64,000 nt of DNA from Opitutaceae bacterium (GTDB taxonomy: Bacteria > Verrucomicrobiota > Verrucomicrobiia > Opitutales > Opitutaceae): NCBI GenBank assembly GCA_019455245.1, contig JACFMR010000005.1:62001-126000 (forward strand), written 5' to 3'. Each line of letters begins with the position of its first letter. Within the stretch, counting starts at the first letter, position 1. Under the pieces are notes generated by a model. The model searched no databases. It was not told the origin of the DNA and worked only from the letters and a program-made list of their open reading frames with translations. Made by a program: the position numbers and the translations under genes. This document shows, in pieces, positions 9,086 to 17,518 of this stretch.

Positions 9086-12019
9086 TTACAGGGGCAGCAC
9101 GAAGGAGAGTTCGTAGCTGCGGCCGAGCACCCACTGGCTGTGCAGACCGCCGTTGTAGCCGTAAACGGTGTCGGAGAACGGCGGCTCTTCGTCGAAGATG
9201 TTGCCGATGCCGACCTGCAGGCGCAGGCCCTTGCCGTAGCCGCGCCACACGCCGTTCTTGAACTCGTAGCCGAAACGGACGTCGACCTTTTCGGCGGATT
9301 CAACCGCGTGCGAGGCGAGCCAGTTGCCGGCGCTGTTGGAGGAAAACCCATCCATGTAGTGGTAAAACACGGCGGCGTTCCACGCCTTGTGGTTCCACAT
9401 CACGGTGGCGTTGTATTTCCACTCCGGCGGGGAATACGTGTCGTCCTCCTGGATGATCGGGGGCTGGCCGGGCGAGAGCTGGCGCGTGGACTCGAGGGTC
9501 TGCGTGGCGGTGAGGGAGATGCGCCAGTTGCCGATTTCCGTCGGAGGCACGCTGTAGTCCAGGGTGTAGTCTGCGCTGCGGTTCACGACCTTGCCGAAGT
9601 TGACGTAGGTGCGGTCAACCGTGAGCAGGCGCCCGGGCTGGCCGAGGGCGGTGTCGTTGGCGTCGGGCGCGGCGCGGGTGATGCGGTCGGCGAACAGCGA
9701 CTCGTTCAGCACGATGTTGTTGGCGCTCATCAGCTGCAGCACGTCCTTCTGGTTGGTCTCGTAGTAGTTGACCTGCAGGTTGAGCCCTTCGGCGAACGGC
9801 GGCTCGATGATAATGCTGTAGGTGCGGGTGTCGGACTTCTCGGGCTTGGAGGAGGTCGGCGCCCCGGTGGTGACCTGCACGCCCGAGGTGTTGGCCGGGG
9901 TGCGGCGCGGGTCGGTCACGGTGTTGGTGGTGGTGGACTGCGCGGTGGCCTTCTCGGTGGGGGCGGCCGGACGGAAGCCCTCGGAATAGCCCGCGCGGAA
10001 CAGGACGGACTTGGTCGGCGCCCAGATGGCGGTGACCTTGGGCACGGTCACGCCCTTGGAGTCGTTGTAGTCCTCGTGGCGGCCGGCAACGATGAGTTCG
10101 AGACGCTCGACGCCGGACACGGCGTTGGCCTTGCCGACAAACGGCACCGAGACTTCGGCAAAGGCGGCGTAGCTCTTGCTGGTGGCCTCGACGGTGTTGG
10201 AGGACACGGCCGGGGTGACCGCGGTGGTGTAGTTGATCGCGGTGCTGTCGATCTCGGCGCGGTTGTAGCTCACGCCGAGGGCGCTTTGCACGGGGCCGCC
10301 CCAGAATTCGAAGACATCGCCGTCAGCGGAGAAATCCCAGGAGAGGAACTTCGAGTTGCTGTCCCGGGTGGGATAGAGGGCCATGGACTCGTAGACCCCC
10401 GACTGGTCGGGGGCGCCCTCGGCGCTGGCGTCGATGAAGGGATTCAGCGTGCCGTTGGCGAGCGGGGCGGTGATGGCGGCGCCGTTGAAATCACGGGTCA
10501 CCTGATGGGCCTTCTGGCGGTCGTGGCCGATGGAGGTGTCCCAGCGCCAGGTTTCGCCGAAGTAGCCGCGCACGCCGACATTGGCGCGGTGGGCGTCGGT
10601 TTCCATTTTCTGCCAGATCGGGCCGAATTCGTAGTGGACCATGCCGACCATCACATCCTGGCCGAAGGGATTGTAGGCGGCGGGGACAACGGTGGCGAAG
10701 TTGCCGAAGCCGCTGGAGGCGGCCGCGGTGGAGACCGGCGGCTGTGCGTCGGACTTCGACTGGGAATTGCTGTAGATATAGCCACCGTAAACCTCGAGGC
10801 GGTCGCTGACCTCGTAGGTCAGGTTGAAGTTCACGCCGGTGCGCTCCGACTCAGGGATGAGGTCGAGGAATTCGCTGGTGTTGCCGCGGCGCTGGCCGGT
10901 GGCGAAAACACCGGTGTTGGGCGGTACGGGACCCTGGCCGGTGAAGGCGGAGAGCGGCGGGGTGGAGGAGTAGCCGCCGGGCGTGAGCGCGACATTGGTC
11001 GGGGTGACGCCGTCGGGGCGGGTGAAGCCGTTCAGCATGCCGGTGCGGGCCTGCACGGTGGAGGGGTAACCCCAATTGACCCGCAGGTCGCGACCGTAGA
11101 CCGGAGCGCCCGTGGTGGCGTCATGGCCGGCCACGATGTTGCGGTGGTCCTGGTTCTTGGAGAAGGAGCGCTGCGAGGCCTTGAGGTCGGAGCGGTCGTA
11201 GTAGCTGAGGTTCAACGTGCCGCGGAGCTTGCCGCTGCGGAAACCGTGGGTGACGGAGACGTTGCGTTCGCGGCCGCCGCCGTGCTCGGCGCCCTTGTAG
11301 GTGCCGGAGATCTCCGTGCCCTGCCAGTCCTTCTTGAGGACGATGTTGACCACGCCGCCGATGGCGTCGGCGCCGTAGATGGCGGAGGAGCCGTCGGTGA
11401 TGATCTCGATGCGCTCGATCATGCCCATGGGGATGGTGTTGAGGTCGACGAAGCCCTGGCCGGTGTCGGAGGAGCGGTTACGTGCGCCCGACTGGCCGAC
11501 GCGGCGGCCGTCAATCAGCACGAGGGTGGAGCCGGCGCCGAGGCCGCGCAGGCTGACGCCGGAGACACCGGTCTGGCCCGGAGGCGCGTTGGAGGCGCCC
11601 ATCACCATGTTAAACATTGGAGTTGTGGTCTCCGTGCGCTGACCGAATTCCGGATTCAGCTCGTTCGGCGTGCTGCCGCGGCCGGCGCCGATGCCGGAGT
11701 AGGTTTGCGGCAGGAAGTTGAGGAAGTCGGCGACATTCAGCGCACCGGTGGAGCGGATGAAGTCCTGGTTGTAGGAGGAAACGGGGGACGGGCCCTCGGT
11801 CTCGACGCGGCGGATGCGCGAACCGAGCACTTCGACGCGCTCCAGTTTGATTGCCGGGGTCAGCTCGGCTTGTGCATTGGTGGTGGCGTCGGAGGTCTCG
11901 GTGGCTTCAACGGAAGTCGGCGCGGAGGCCTCCTCCGGGGTGTTTTCTTGGGCGCGCACGCTGGCGGTGCCGCCAAGCAGTGCCGCGACAAGCAGCAGTC
12001 GGTGTAGGCTAGGTTTCAT
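9086..12019 (-). CDS. TonB-dependent outer-membrane receptor
   Basis: 977 residues from ATG 12019 (MKPSLHRLLL), which puts a clean signal peptide (to about ASVRAQ) at the N-terminus; the longer frame upstream is not needed. A plug domain follows (VEVLGSRIRRVETEG..., then the GLGAGSTLVLIDGRRVGQ and SSAIYGADAIGGVVNI signatures). A long barrel ends in a YELSFVLPL-type strand with aromatic/hydrophobic alternation. Such receptors import siderophores, cobalamin, carbohydrates or peptides using TonB energy. No regulatory or degradative partner gene lies next to it, so the ligand cannot be named; a metal complex would suit the copper- and iron-rich denitrification genes beside it, but that is inference. 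A strong terminator follows the stop. Confidence 0.92.
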   Translation of the reverse strand: MKPSLHRLLLVAALLGGTASVRAQENTPEEASAPTSVEATETSDATTNAQAELTPAIKLERVEVLGSRIRRVETEGPSPVSSYNQDFIRSTGALNVADFLNFLPQTYSGIGAGRGSTPNELNPEFGQRTETTTPMFNMVMGASNAPPGQTGVSGVSLRGLGAGSTLVLIDGRRVGQSGARNRSSDTGQGFVDLNTIPMGMIERIEIITDGSSAIYGADAIGGVVNIVLKKDWQGTEISGTYKGAEHGGGRERNVSVTHGFRSGKLRGTLNLSYYDRSDLKASQRSFSKNQDHRNIVAGHDATTGAPVYGRDLRVNWGYPSTVQARTGMLNGFTRPDGVTPTNVALTPGGYSSTPPLSAFTGQGPVPPNTGVFATGQRRGNTSEFLDLIPESERTGVNFNLTYEVSDRLEVYGGYIYSNSQSKSDAQPPVSTAAASSGFGNFATVVPAAYNPFGQDVMVGMVHYEFGPIWQKMETDAHRANVGVRGYFGETWRWDTSIGHDRQKAHQVTRDFNGAAITAPLANGTLNPFIDASAEGAPDQSGVYESMALYPTRDSNSKFLSWDFSADGDVFEFWGGPVQSALGVSYNRAEIDSTAINYTTAVTPAVSSNTVEATSKSYAAFAEVSVPFVGKANAVSGVERLELIVAGRHEDYNDSKGVTVPKVTAIWAPTKSVLFRAGYSEGFRPAAPTEKATAQSTTTNTVTDPRRTPANTSGVQVTTGAPTSSKPEKSDTRTYSIIIEPPFAEGLNLQVNYYETNQKDVLQLMSANNIVLNESLFADRITRAAPDANDTALGQPGRLLTVDRTYVNFGKVVNRSADYTLDYSVPPTEIGNWRISLTATQTLESTRQLSPGQPPIIQEDDTYSPPEWKYNATVMWNHKAWNAAVFYHYMDGFSSNSAGNWLASHAVESAEKVDVRFGYEFKNGVWRGYGKGLRLQVGIGNIFDEEPPFSDTVYGYNGGLHSQWVLGRSYELSFVLPL

Positions 12020-12168
12020 GGTAGGGTAGGCGATGTGTGGTGGCAGGCGCGTTTGTGGCAAACGCGTTACACGTCATAGCGACATTAATGCCACGTGCCA
12101 CCTCCGACCATAGGGCGAAAGTAACAATCGCGGCGGGGTGCCCCGGACGCCGGCGTGCGCGCGGCGGT

Positions 12169-12900
12169 TCAGGCGGCGTGGATCCGGGCGAGGATGCCGG
12201 GGAACAGGATGTTGTTCTCCTTGTGCACGTGACGGTGCAGGTCGGCCTCGAAGGCGGCGAGTCCGGCCAGCAGGGCGCGGTGGCTTTGGCAGGCCGCGGC
12301 ATCGGGCGTAAAATGGTCGGTGAGCTCGCGCAAATGGGCGACGGCCCGGCCGGTGGCGTTGTGCTCGGCCTCCATGCAGCGGATGGGCGTGGCGATGATC
12401 TCGCAGGCGCAGGTGGCCTGCGCTTCGGTCTCGATGCGACGGATGAGGGGAAACAGCGCGATTTCCTCCTTTTCCATGTGATCCAGCATGTCCGCGGCCA
12501 GGATCCGCAGCGTGACTGCCAGATCAACCAGCCGCGGGTCGCGTTCGCCGTGCTTGGCGGCGACGCGATCGGCCAGCGCGACGAGGTGCGGCAGCTCGGC
12601 CTTGGTGTAGGCGTGATGGGTGCGCTCGATGTGGTCGGCGAGTTCGGTGCCGGTCATGCCGGTGGCGTCCATGTCGGTTTGCGTCTGTTCCATGTCGGTG
12701 ACGGCCGTGTGGAGCAGGTTGAGGGTGGCGGCGGTGTCCAGCCCGCGTTGCCGGCAGGCAGCGCCAAGGGGCAGCTTGCCGCCGCAGCAATAGTCGATAC
12801 CGAGGTGTTCAAACAACCGGGCCAGCCCGGGCCGGCCGGCCACGATGGCCCCGACGGGGGTGTTGGAAGTGAAGGCGGGCTGGTCTTGGGGCGGTGTCAT
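12169..12900 (-). CDS. ric: Iron-sulfur cluster repair di-iron protein (RIC/ScdA/YtfE)
   Basis: 243 residues from ATG 12900 (MTPPQDQ). The N-terminal ScdA_N part carries the hallmark YCCGGKLPL. The rest is a hemerythrin-like four-helix domain with spaced histidines and acidic residues (HIERTHHAYTKAELPH, DHMEKEEIALFP, EAEHNATG, HRHVHKENNILFP) able to bind two irons. RIC proteins rebuild Fe-S clusters damaged by nitric oxide or peroxide in the cytoplasm. A canonical FNR-type box lies 46 bases upstream of the start, which fits NO or low-oxygen control together with the neighbouring denitrification genes. A longer frame reaching 13242 exists, but it would run through that box and is rejected. Confidence 0.93.
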   Translation of the reverse strand: MTPPQDQPAFTSNTPVGAIVAGRPGLARLFEHLGIDYCCGGKLPLGAACRQRGLDTAATLNLLHTAVTDMEQTQTDMDATGMTGTELADHIERTHHAYTKAELPHLVALADRVAAKHGERDPRLVDLAVTLRILAADMLDHMEKEEIALFPLIRRIETEAQATCACEIIATPIRCMEAEHNATGRAVAHLRELTDHFTPDAAACQSHRALLAGLAAFEADLHRHVHKENNILFPGILARIHAA

Positions 12901-12945
12901 GGCGGGAATCGGCCCGCAGTATGGCGCCGGGCGTGGCGCGGCGCC

Positions 12946-12959
12946 TTGATCCGTATCAA
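12946..12959 (-). promoter_or_regulatory. FNR/DNR box upstream of ric
   Basis: TTGATCCGTATCAA, a perfect TTGAT-N4-ATCAA palindrome, 46 bases before the ric start. The rest of the gap to 13316 shows no gene; it contains only the repeat at 13244-13263. Confidence 0.85.
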
Positions 12960-13243
12960 GTGCAGGGCCGATCCGGTTCATATCCGTTATACTACACGCC
13001 TTGAGCCATCGGACCGATGGCAGGCCCCCTTCCGCGCGGGCCGCATCGGGCCGAACGCTGCGGACGATTGGTAGCGTCACGCATTTTAGATCAGTTAAGT
13101 CGAATTGTAGCCGCGTTGAAGCTTGGCGACAACGTGGTCTCCCAGCGGCCACGCTTGGCTGAAGCTCACTTCGCTCGGAATGCCTTTGGCTCAAGCACGG
13201 CCATGGCATTTTTGAAAATGCTCCAAAGAGAGATGATCGCACA

Positions 13244-13263
13244 GCGCGTTGAGGGCAACGCGC
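13244..13263. repeat. Short palindromic repeat, copy 2
   Basis: GCGCGTTGAGGGCAACGCGC, the exact reverse complement of 5335-5354. It lies 3' of the Crp/Fnr gene, about 50 bases past its stop. Confidence 0.55.
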
Positions 13264-13316
13264 GCCACCTTCCGATCATTCTGCGCCGACGGGCACGGCG
13301 GGCGGCACGGCAAAGA

Positions 13317-14036
13317 TCAGTTTTCGCCGAGATTGTGCCGCAGCAGGCCGGCGATGGCGTCGGCATTGTGCACGGTGATGGTGCGGGCGCCCACGCTGAT
13401 GAGCTTTTGGTCGCGCAGCCGGGCGAGGGTGCGCGAGAGCGTCTCGCTGCTGGTGCCGAGCTCGGCGGCGAGCACGCGCTTGGTGCCGGGCAGGGTGATG
13501 ACGTTGCCCTTGGCCGTGTGAAAATGCTTCACCAACCAGTTCAACAGCCGCGACTCGACGTCCTTGAGGGTGAGATCGTCGAGCATGCCCACCAGCACAC
13601 GCAGGTGGGCGCTCATCGAGCCGAGCATGCTGAGCGCGAGGTCGGGCCGCCGGCCGATGAGCTCGAGCATGGGCTGCTTGGGCAGCAGCAGCACGGTGCT
13701 GGGCTCCACGGCGCGCGCGTTGGCCGGGTAACCCCGGGGCGAGGCGAGCGCGGCCTCGGCGAAGGACTCGCCCGCGCGAAACACGTGGATGACCTGTTCC
13801 TTGCCGGCAGCATTGACGCGGTGGACGTTGACCGCGCCGGTCTGCATGACGTAGCAACCGCGCGCGGGCTCGCCCTCGTGGAACAGGTAGTCGTCCTTGG
13901 CGAGTTTCAGCGTCTGGGCGAAGCCGGCGATCAATTCCAGGTCCGTGCCCGGCACGCCGCTGAACAGCTGACAGCAGCGCAACGACCCGATGAGGCCGGT
14001 GAGCTTGAAGTCCGGGGGGCGGGAGGACGTCGGCAT
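13317..14036 (-). CDS. Crp/Fnr-family regulator, DNR/NnrR-like
   Basis: 239 residues: an N-terminal cyclic-nucleotide-binding-like beta roll (about 20-130), a long dimer helix (about 135-165), and a C-terminal winged helix with recognition helix SSETLSRTLARLRD. The E..SR pattern in that helix is the one FNR-like proteins use to read TTGAT half-sites. The N-terminal four-cysteine Fe-S motif of true FNR is absent (only CC near residue 21 and one other Cys are seen), which favours a heme or NO-sensing DNR/NnrR-type protein. Matching TTGAY-N4-RTCAA boxes precede this gene and six other units here. It most likely activates the NO-reductase-like, nirK and ric genes under low oxygen and NO. Confidence 0.88.
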   Translation of the reverse strand: MPTSSRPPDFKLTGLIGSLRCCQLFSGVPGTDLELIAGFAQTLKLAKDDYLFHEGEPARGCYVMQTGAVNVHRVNAAGKEQVIHVFRAGESFAEAALASPRGYPANARAVEPSTVLLLPKQPMLELIGRRPDLALSMLGSMSAHLRVLVGMLDDLTLKDVESRLLNWLVKHFHTAKGNVITLPGTKRVLAAELGTSSETLSRTLARLRDQKLISVGARTITVHNADAIAGLLRHNLGEN

Positions 14037-14114
14037 AGCCCGTGATTGATACGGACCCTGCCGGCAGAGTCCCGCCCAAAATGCAGCGGCCAGCGCCCGC
14101 GCGCGCCGAAAAGA

Positions 14115-14128
14115 TTGATGCAGGTCAA
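14115..14128 (-). promoter_or_regulatory. FNR/DNR box upstream of the Crp/Fnr gene
   Basis: TTGATGCAGGTCAA, one step from the perfect consensus, 79 bases before the regulator start. It suggests autoregulation. Confidence 0.7.
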
Positions 14129-14135
14129 GGTTTCG

Positions 14136-15059
14136 TCACATAGCCACCCACCGGTCCAGGGCGAGGGCGCCGAGGACGACGGGCAGGTGGAGGATGGAGG
14201 CGAAAAACAGCCGGCGGGCGGCGGCATCGCGGCCGGCCGGGTCTGCGGCGAAGCGCCAGGCGCAGTGCAGGAAGGCGCCGCCCGCGAACGCGGCGGGCAC
14301 GCCATAGAACGTGCCGAAGTGACCGAGCAGCCACGGGGCCAGCGAAACCGGCAGGAGCAGCGCGGCGTAAAACAACGACCACGCGGCCGTGCGGCGGCCG
14401 GTGGCGTCGATCGCAGGCAGCAACTTGAAACCCGCGGCGCGATAATCGGCGCGGTGCCGCCAGCCGATGGCGAAGAAATGCGGCATTTGCCAGCACAGCA
14501 AAATGGCCGCGAGCGCCACGCCCGGCGCGGCCCAGAGGTCGCCGGCGGCGGCGTTGCCGAGCAGCGGCGGCAAGGCGCCGGAGAGCGATCCGATTTCCGT
14601 GGCCCAGCGCGTGCGCCGCTTCAGTGGCGTGTAAACGACCCCGTAAAGCAGAATCGTCAGTGCGGCCACCGCGGCGGCGGTCGCATTGACGGCGAACGCG
14701 AGCAAGCCGACGCCGGCCACGGAGAGTCCAAGGCTCCACCCGAGTGCGAAGGCGGGGGTGAGTTGCGCGCGGGGCAGCGGCCGGTCGCGCGTGCGCCGCA
14801 TGTGCGCATCGGCGCGACGTTCCCACCACTGGTTGAGCGACAGCGCGCCGCCGGCGGCCAGCGTGGTGCCGAGCAGGGTGGTGAACGCCGAACCCGCGGC
14901 CGGGGACACCGTGCCATACGCCACCATCGCGGTGAACACCGACATGCATGCGAGTCGCGGCTTGGTCAGGACGAACAGCGCGTGCGCGGTGGCGGTCCAC
15001 GCACGGCGGGTGGGGGCGACACAGACGGGTGAATCGATGGGGCAGGTCGTCACGGGCAT
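14136..15059 (-). CDS. ctaB: Protoheme IX farnesyltransferase (heme O synthase)
   Basis: 307 residues of the UbiA prenyltransferase family with about nine membrane helices. The first Asp-rich substrate site appears as NQWWERRADAHMRRTRDRPL, the form seen in CtaB/CyoE. A later loop includes YTPLKRRTRWATEIGSLSGALPP, also typical of heme O synthases. It would add a farnesyl group to heme B for a heme-copper enzyme in the inner membrane. It lies divergently next to the heme-copper cluster starting at 15354 and has its own FNR-type box 34 bases upstream, so its product probably serves that cluster. This is notable because NO reductases normally use heme B only, so an O- or A-type heme in this enzyme is possible. 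Confidence 0.88.
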   Translation of the reverse strand: MPVTTCPIDSPVCVAPTRRAWTATAHALFVLTKPRLACMSVFTAMVAYGTVSPAAGSAFTTLLGTTLAAGGALSLNQWWERRADAHMRRTRDRPLPRAQLTPAFALGWSLGLSVAGVGLLAFAVNATAAAVAALTILLYGVVYTPLKRRTRWATEIGSLSGALPPLLGNAAAGDLWAAPGVALAAILLCWQMPHFFAIGWRHRADYRAAGFKLLPAIDATGRRTAAWSLFYAALLLPVSLAPWLLGHFGTFYGVPAAFAGGAFLHCAWRFAADPAGRDAAARRLFFASILHLPVVLGALALDRWVAM

Positions 15060-15092
15060 GCGGCACTTTAGTGGAATCCTGGCGCGCGGGCC

Positions 15093-15106
15093 TTGACTGA
15101 CGTCAA
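15093..15106 (-). promoter_or_regulatory. FNR/DNR box upstream of ctaB
   Basis: TTGACTGACGTCAA, a perfect palindrome of the TTGAC-N4-GTCAA variant, 34 bases before the ctaB start. Confidence 0.75.
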
Positions 15107-15162
15107 GGAATCGCGCGGTGCCACGAAGCGCGTTTGTCCGGTGGTTAAAATGGTGAACGAAT

Positions 15163-15236
15163 GCAGGGCTGGAGCTTGCTCCACGCCTGATGGGGGGCGC
15201 GCAATCTTCGGGGCGCGGAGCAAGCTCCGGCCCTAC
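15163..15236. repeat. 25-bp imperfect inverted repeat
   Basis: Left arm 15163-15187 (GCAGGGCTGGAGCTTGCTCC...) pairs with right arm 15212-15236 (...GGAGCAAGCTCCGGCCCTAC) with three mismatches. The ends GCAGGGC/GCCCTAC match those of the hairpin at 19234-19263. It sits between the divergent ctaB and heme-copper units. Confidence 0.6.
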
Positions 15237-15305
15237 GAAATCTCATCCGCATACGTTCGTGGTTGCGTGGCGTAATGACGTCGCACCGCGTTTGCGCGGA
15301 TTTGT

Positions 15306-15319
15306 TTGACCTGCGTCAA
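15306..15319 (+). promoter_or_regulatory. FNR/DNR box upstream of the heme-copper cluster
   Basis: TTGACCTGCGTCAA, TTGAC-N4-GTCAA, 34 bases before the ATG at 15354. It also argues against starting that gene at 15306. Confidence 0.75.
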
Positions 15320-15353
15320 GGCCGGCGGGCGGCGCATCGGCTACAAACGCCGC

Positions 15354-16784
15354 ATGTCCACCTCCTCGGTTTCATTGCCCCGGCATCCCGTGTTGCGACC
15401 CGCTTTGTCGACGCGGGATCACGTGCAACCGGTGGCGGCGGGCGCCGGGCTGGGGGCGGCGCGAGGGTGGTTCGGGCTGGCGATCATGAGCCTCGTGCTC
15501 GCGGGATTGTTGTCCCTGATGCTGGTGATCGGGCGGCTGCCGTTTCTGGGGTGGCTGTTCACCGATCCGTTGTTTTTCAAGCGCGCCCTCGTGGTGCACG
15601 TGGATCTGGCGATCGTGGTCTGGTTTCAGGCCGGCACGCTCGCATTTCTGGGGCTGGCGATCGGGCCGCGGCTGCACCGGGGGGTGACGGCCGCGGCCCT
15701 GACGCTGGCCGCGGCCGGCGTCGGCGGGCTGCTGGTGGGCGCGGTGATGCCGGGCGCGCAACCGGTGCTGGCCAACTACGTGCCGGTGATCGATCACCCG
15801 GTGTTTTTCGCCGGGCTGATCTGCTGGTTTGCCGGTGCGGGATTGTTCTTTGCCACCGCGCTTTTCACGCCGGCGCGCACCGACGCGAAGGCGCTGTCGC
15901 CCGCCTCCGTGATTGCGCTGCGCGCCTCGGCCGCAGCCAACGTGGTGGCGATTGTCACCATGCTGGGGGCGTGGCGCACGACGCCGGACGCGGGACCGTC
16001 GGTTTATTACGAACTCATTTTCTGGGGCGGCGGGCATGTGCTGCAGGCGGCCAATGTCGCGGTGATGCTGGCGCTGTGGCTGCAGCTGCTGCACCGCTGG
16101 ACGGGCCGGCCGGTGCTGGCGCCGGCGACGGCGGCGGCGTTGCTCACGGCTTTGGTGCTGCCGCAGTTCATCATGCCGTATCTGGCGTTTGGGGGCACGA
16201 CCGCGACGTCGTATTTCCCGATGGCCACGCACCTGATGCGTTGGACGCTTTTCCCGGTGGTGCTGGTGGTGCTCGGCACGGCGGCGGTGCACGTGTGGCG
16301 GTGGCGGGCCGCGCTCGACTGGCGGGATTATCGTTTCGCGGGCTTGGCGGGCAGCGCGCTGCTCACGCTGCTCGGTTTCATTCTTGGCGCGATGATCCGC
16401 GGCTCGAGCACGCTGGTGCCCGGGCACTACCACTGCGCCATCGGTGCGGTGACGATCGCGTTGATGGCCGCGGCGTATGATTTCTGCACCGCGGCGGCGC
16501 CAGCCGGCGCCAAACTCGTGCCCGCACCGCGCGCACGGTTGCAGCTGATCCTCTTCGGCGGAGGGCAGGCGGTCTTCGGCCTCGGCTTCGCGCTGGCCGG
16601 CGCCTACGGGCTCGGGCGCAAGCAATACGGCGCCGAGCAGCATGTGCGCTCCCTCGGCGAATATCTCGGTCTCAGCGTCATGGGCCTCGGCGGCATCGTG
16701 GCGGTGATCGGCGGCGTTTTTTTTCTCGCGGTGATGCTGCGGCGCATGGGCGCGTGGCGTCGCCCCGCAACCCCGCACACCTGA
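15354..16784 (+). CDS. Heme-copper oxidase superfamily paralogue lacking the paired metal-ligand histidines
   Basis: 476 residues from ATG 15354 (MSTSSVS), about twelve hydrophobic segments. Aligned by eye with the catalytic subunit encoded at 17519-19222, it keeps the low-spin heme histidine of helix 2 (H82, VVHVDLAIVVW), the single helix 6 histidine (H228, WGGGHVLQ) and the helix 10 pair HYH (H358, H360). The HH pair of helix 7, needed for CuB or FeB, is replaced by IMPY near residues 273-276. It can therefore probably bind hemes but not a complete binuclear centre. It is the first gene of the FNR-controlled unit and is followed at once by the 49-residue membrane protein and the CuA subunit. 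It may be an electron-transfer or assembly partner; this is inference. Confidence 0.7.
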   Translation: MSTSSVSLPRHPVLRPALSTRDHVQPVAAGAGLGAARGWFGLAIMSLVLAGLLSLMLVIGRLPFLGWLFTDPLFFKRALVVHVDLAIVVWFQAGTLAFLGLAIGPRLHRGVTAAALTLAAAGVGGLLVGAVMPGAQPVLANYVPVIDHPVFFAGLICWFAGAGLFFATALFTPARTDAKALSPASVIALRASAAANVVAIVTMLGAWRTTPDAGPSVYYELIFWGGGHVLQAANVAVMLALWLQLLHRWTGRPVLAPATAAALLTALVLPQFIMPYLAFGGTTATSYFPMATHLMRWTLFPVVLVVLGTAAVHVWRWRAALDWRDYRFAGLAGSALLTLLGFILGAMIRGSSTLVPGHYHCAIGAVTIALMAAAYDFCTAAAPAGAKLVPAPRARLQLILFGGGQAVFGLGFALAGAYGLGRKQYGAEQHVRSLGEYLGLSVMGLGGIVAVIGGVFFLAVMLRRMGAWRRPATPHT

Positions 16785-16791
16785 ATCCTCC

Positions 16792-16941
16792 ATGAACAAC
16801 GAACCCAAGAAACATCCGTGGCAGCGGCTGATGGACAATCCCTGGCTGCTCCTCGTGCTCGGCGTCCTCATCCCCATCCTGTCCTACACCGTGTGGGGCT
16901 GGATCGAGCTGCTGTTGGTCAAACCCTCCCAGTTGCCCTGA
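16792..16941 (+). CDS. 49-residue single-pass membrane protein
   Basis: A small frame (MNNEPKKHPWQRLMDNPW...) between the heme-copper paralogue and the CuA subunit, seven bases after the former and 13 before the latter. A basic, polar N-terminus precedes one membrane helix (about 18-42, LLLVLGVLIPILSYTVWGWI), ending KPSQLP. Size, position and topology resemble the tiny accessory subunits found in many terminal oxidases. The gene density and the good fit into the operon spacing make it likely to be real. It is not assigned to a named family. Confidence 0.7.
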   Translation: MNNEPKKHPWQRLMDNPWLLLVLGVLIPILSYTVWGWIELLLVKPSQLP

Positions 16942-16954
16942 AACCCCACCACCC

Positions 16955-17506
16955 ATGAGTCTGCGTCCTCTCACCACCCCCTGGTTTCACGGCCCCGCCG
17001 GCCACGAAAAAATCTGGCTCGGTTGCGCCATCCTCTGGTGCTTCGTGATGTCGTTGATGATGCCTTACTGGCATTTTCGCGGCAAACAGAACAGCTCCGG
17101 CGAAGCCTACTCCGTCACGCCCGCGGCCTTCATGGCGCGCACCGAGCAGTTCGTCGCGGCCAACCGGGTCGACACCTGGAAAAATCCCACGCCCAACCCG
17201 CTCTTGCAGGAGCTGCCTATCGTCGAGCCTCCGCCCGGTGGCGACGCGTATCTGGTCGGCCGCATGTGGCAGTGGTATCCCGCGCTGCGCCTGCGGCAGG
17301 GCGAGACCTACCGGCTGCACCTGTCGGCGCTCGACCTGCAGCACGGCTTCTCCCTTCAGCCGCTCAACATGAACTTCCACGTGCTGCCCGGCTACGACCA
17401 CGTGCTGACGATCACGCCGACCTCGAAGGGCGAGTTCACGATCGTCTGCAATGAGTTTTGCGGCGCCGGTCACCACGCCATGTCCGGCAAAATCTTTGTC
17501 GAATAA
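16955..17506 (+). CDS. CuA-containing subunit II of heme-copper enzyme (NorY-like)
   Basis: 183 residues: one N-terminal membrane anchor (about 20-41, IWLGCAILWCFVMSLMM) and a periplasmic cupredoxin domain. All CuA ligands are visible: the first His in LQHGFSL, then CNEFCGAGHHAM with the Cys-Glu-Cys-His-Met spacing of true CuA. It would pass electrons from cytochrome c or a blue copper protein to the catalytic subunit encoded 12 bases downstream. Subunit II of A-type oxidases is usually longer and has two anchors; the short one-anchor form fits the NorY type described for ammonia oxidisers. That name is used by analogy. Confidence 0.82.
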   Translation: MSLRPLTTPWFHGPAGHEKIWLGCAILWCFVMSLMMPYWHFRGKQNSSGEAYSVTPAAFMARTEQFVAANRVDTWKNPTPNPLLQELPIVEPPPGGDAYLVGRMWQWYPALRLRQGETYRLHLSALDLQHGFSLQPLNMNFHVLPGYDHVLTITPTSKGEFTIVCNEFCGAGHHAMSGKIFVE

Positions 17507-17518
17507 CCGCCTCACCCC

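Noticed and set aside
9044..12007. 987-codon open frame on the plus strand opposite the TonB receptor
   Set aside because: Shadow frame in GC-rich sequence: the translation is low-complexity Gly/Ala/Val/Arg, with no domain, while the minus strand encodes a clear TonB receptor.
12901..13242. N-terminal extension of the ric frame
   Set aside because: It would cover the perfect FNR box and a promoter region; the family starts at the ATG at 12900.
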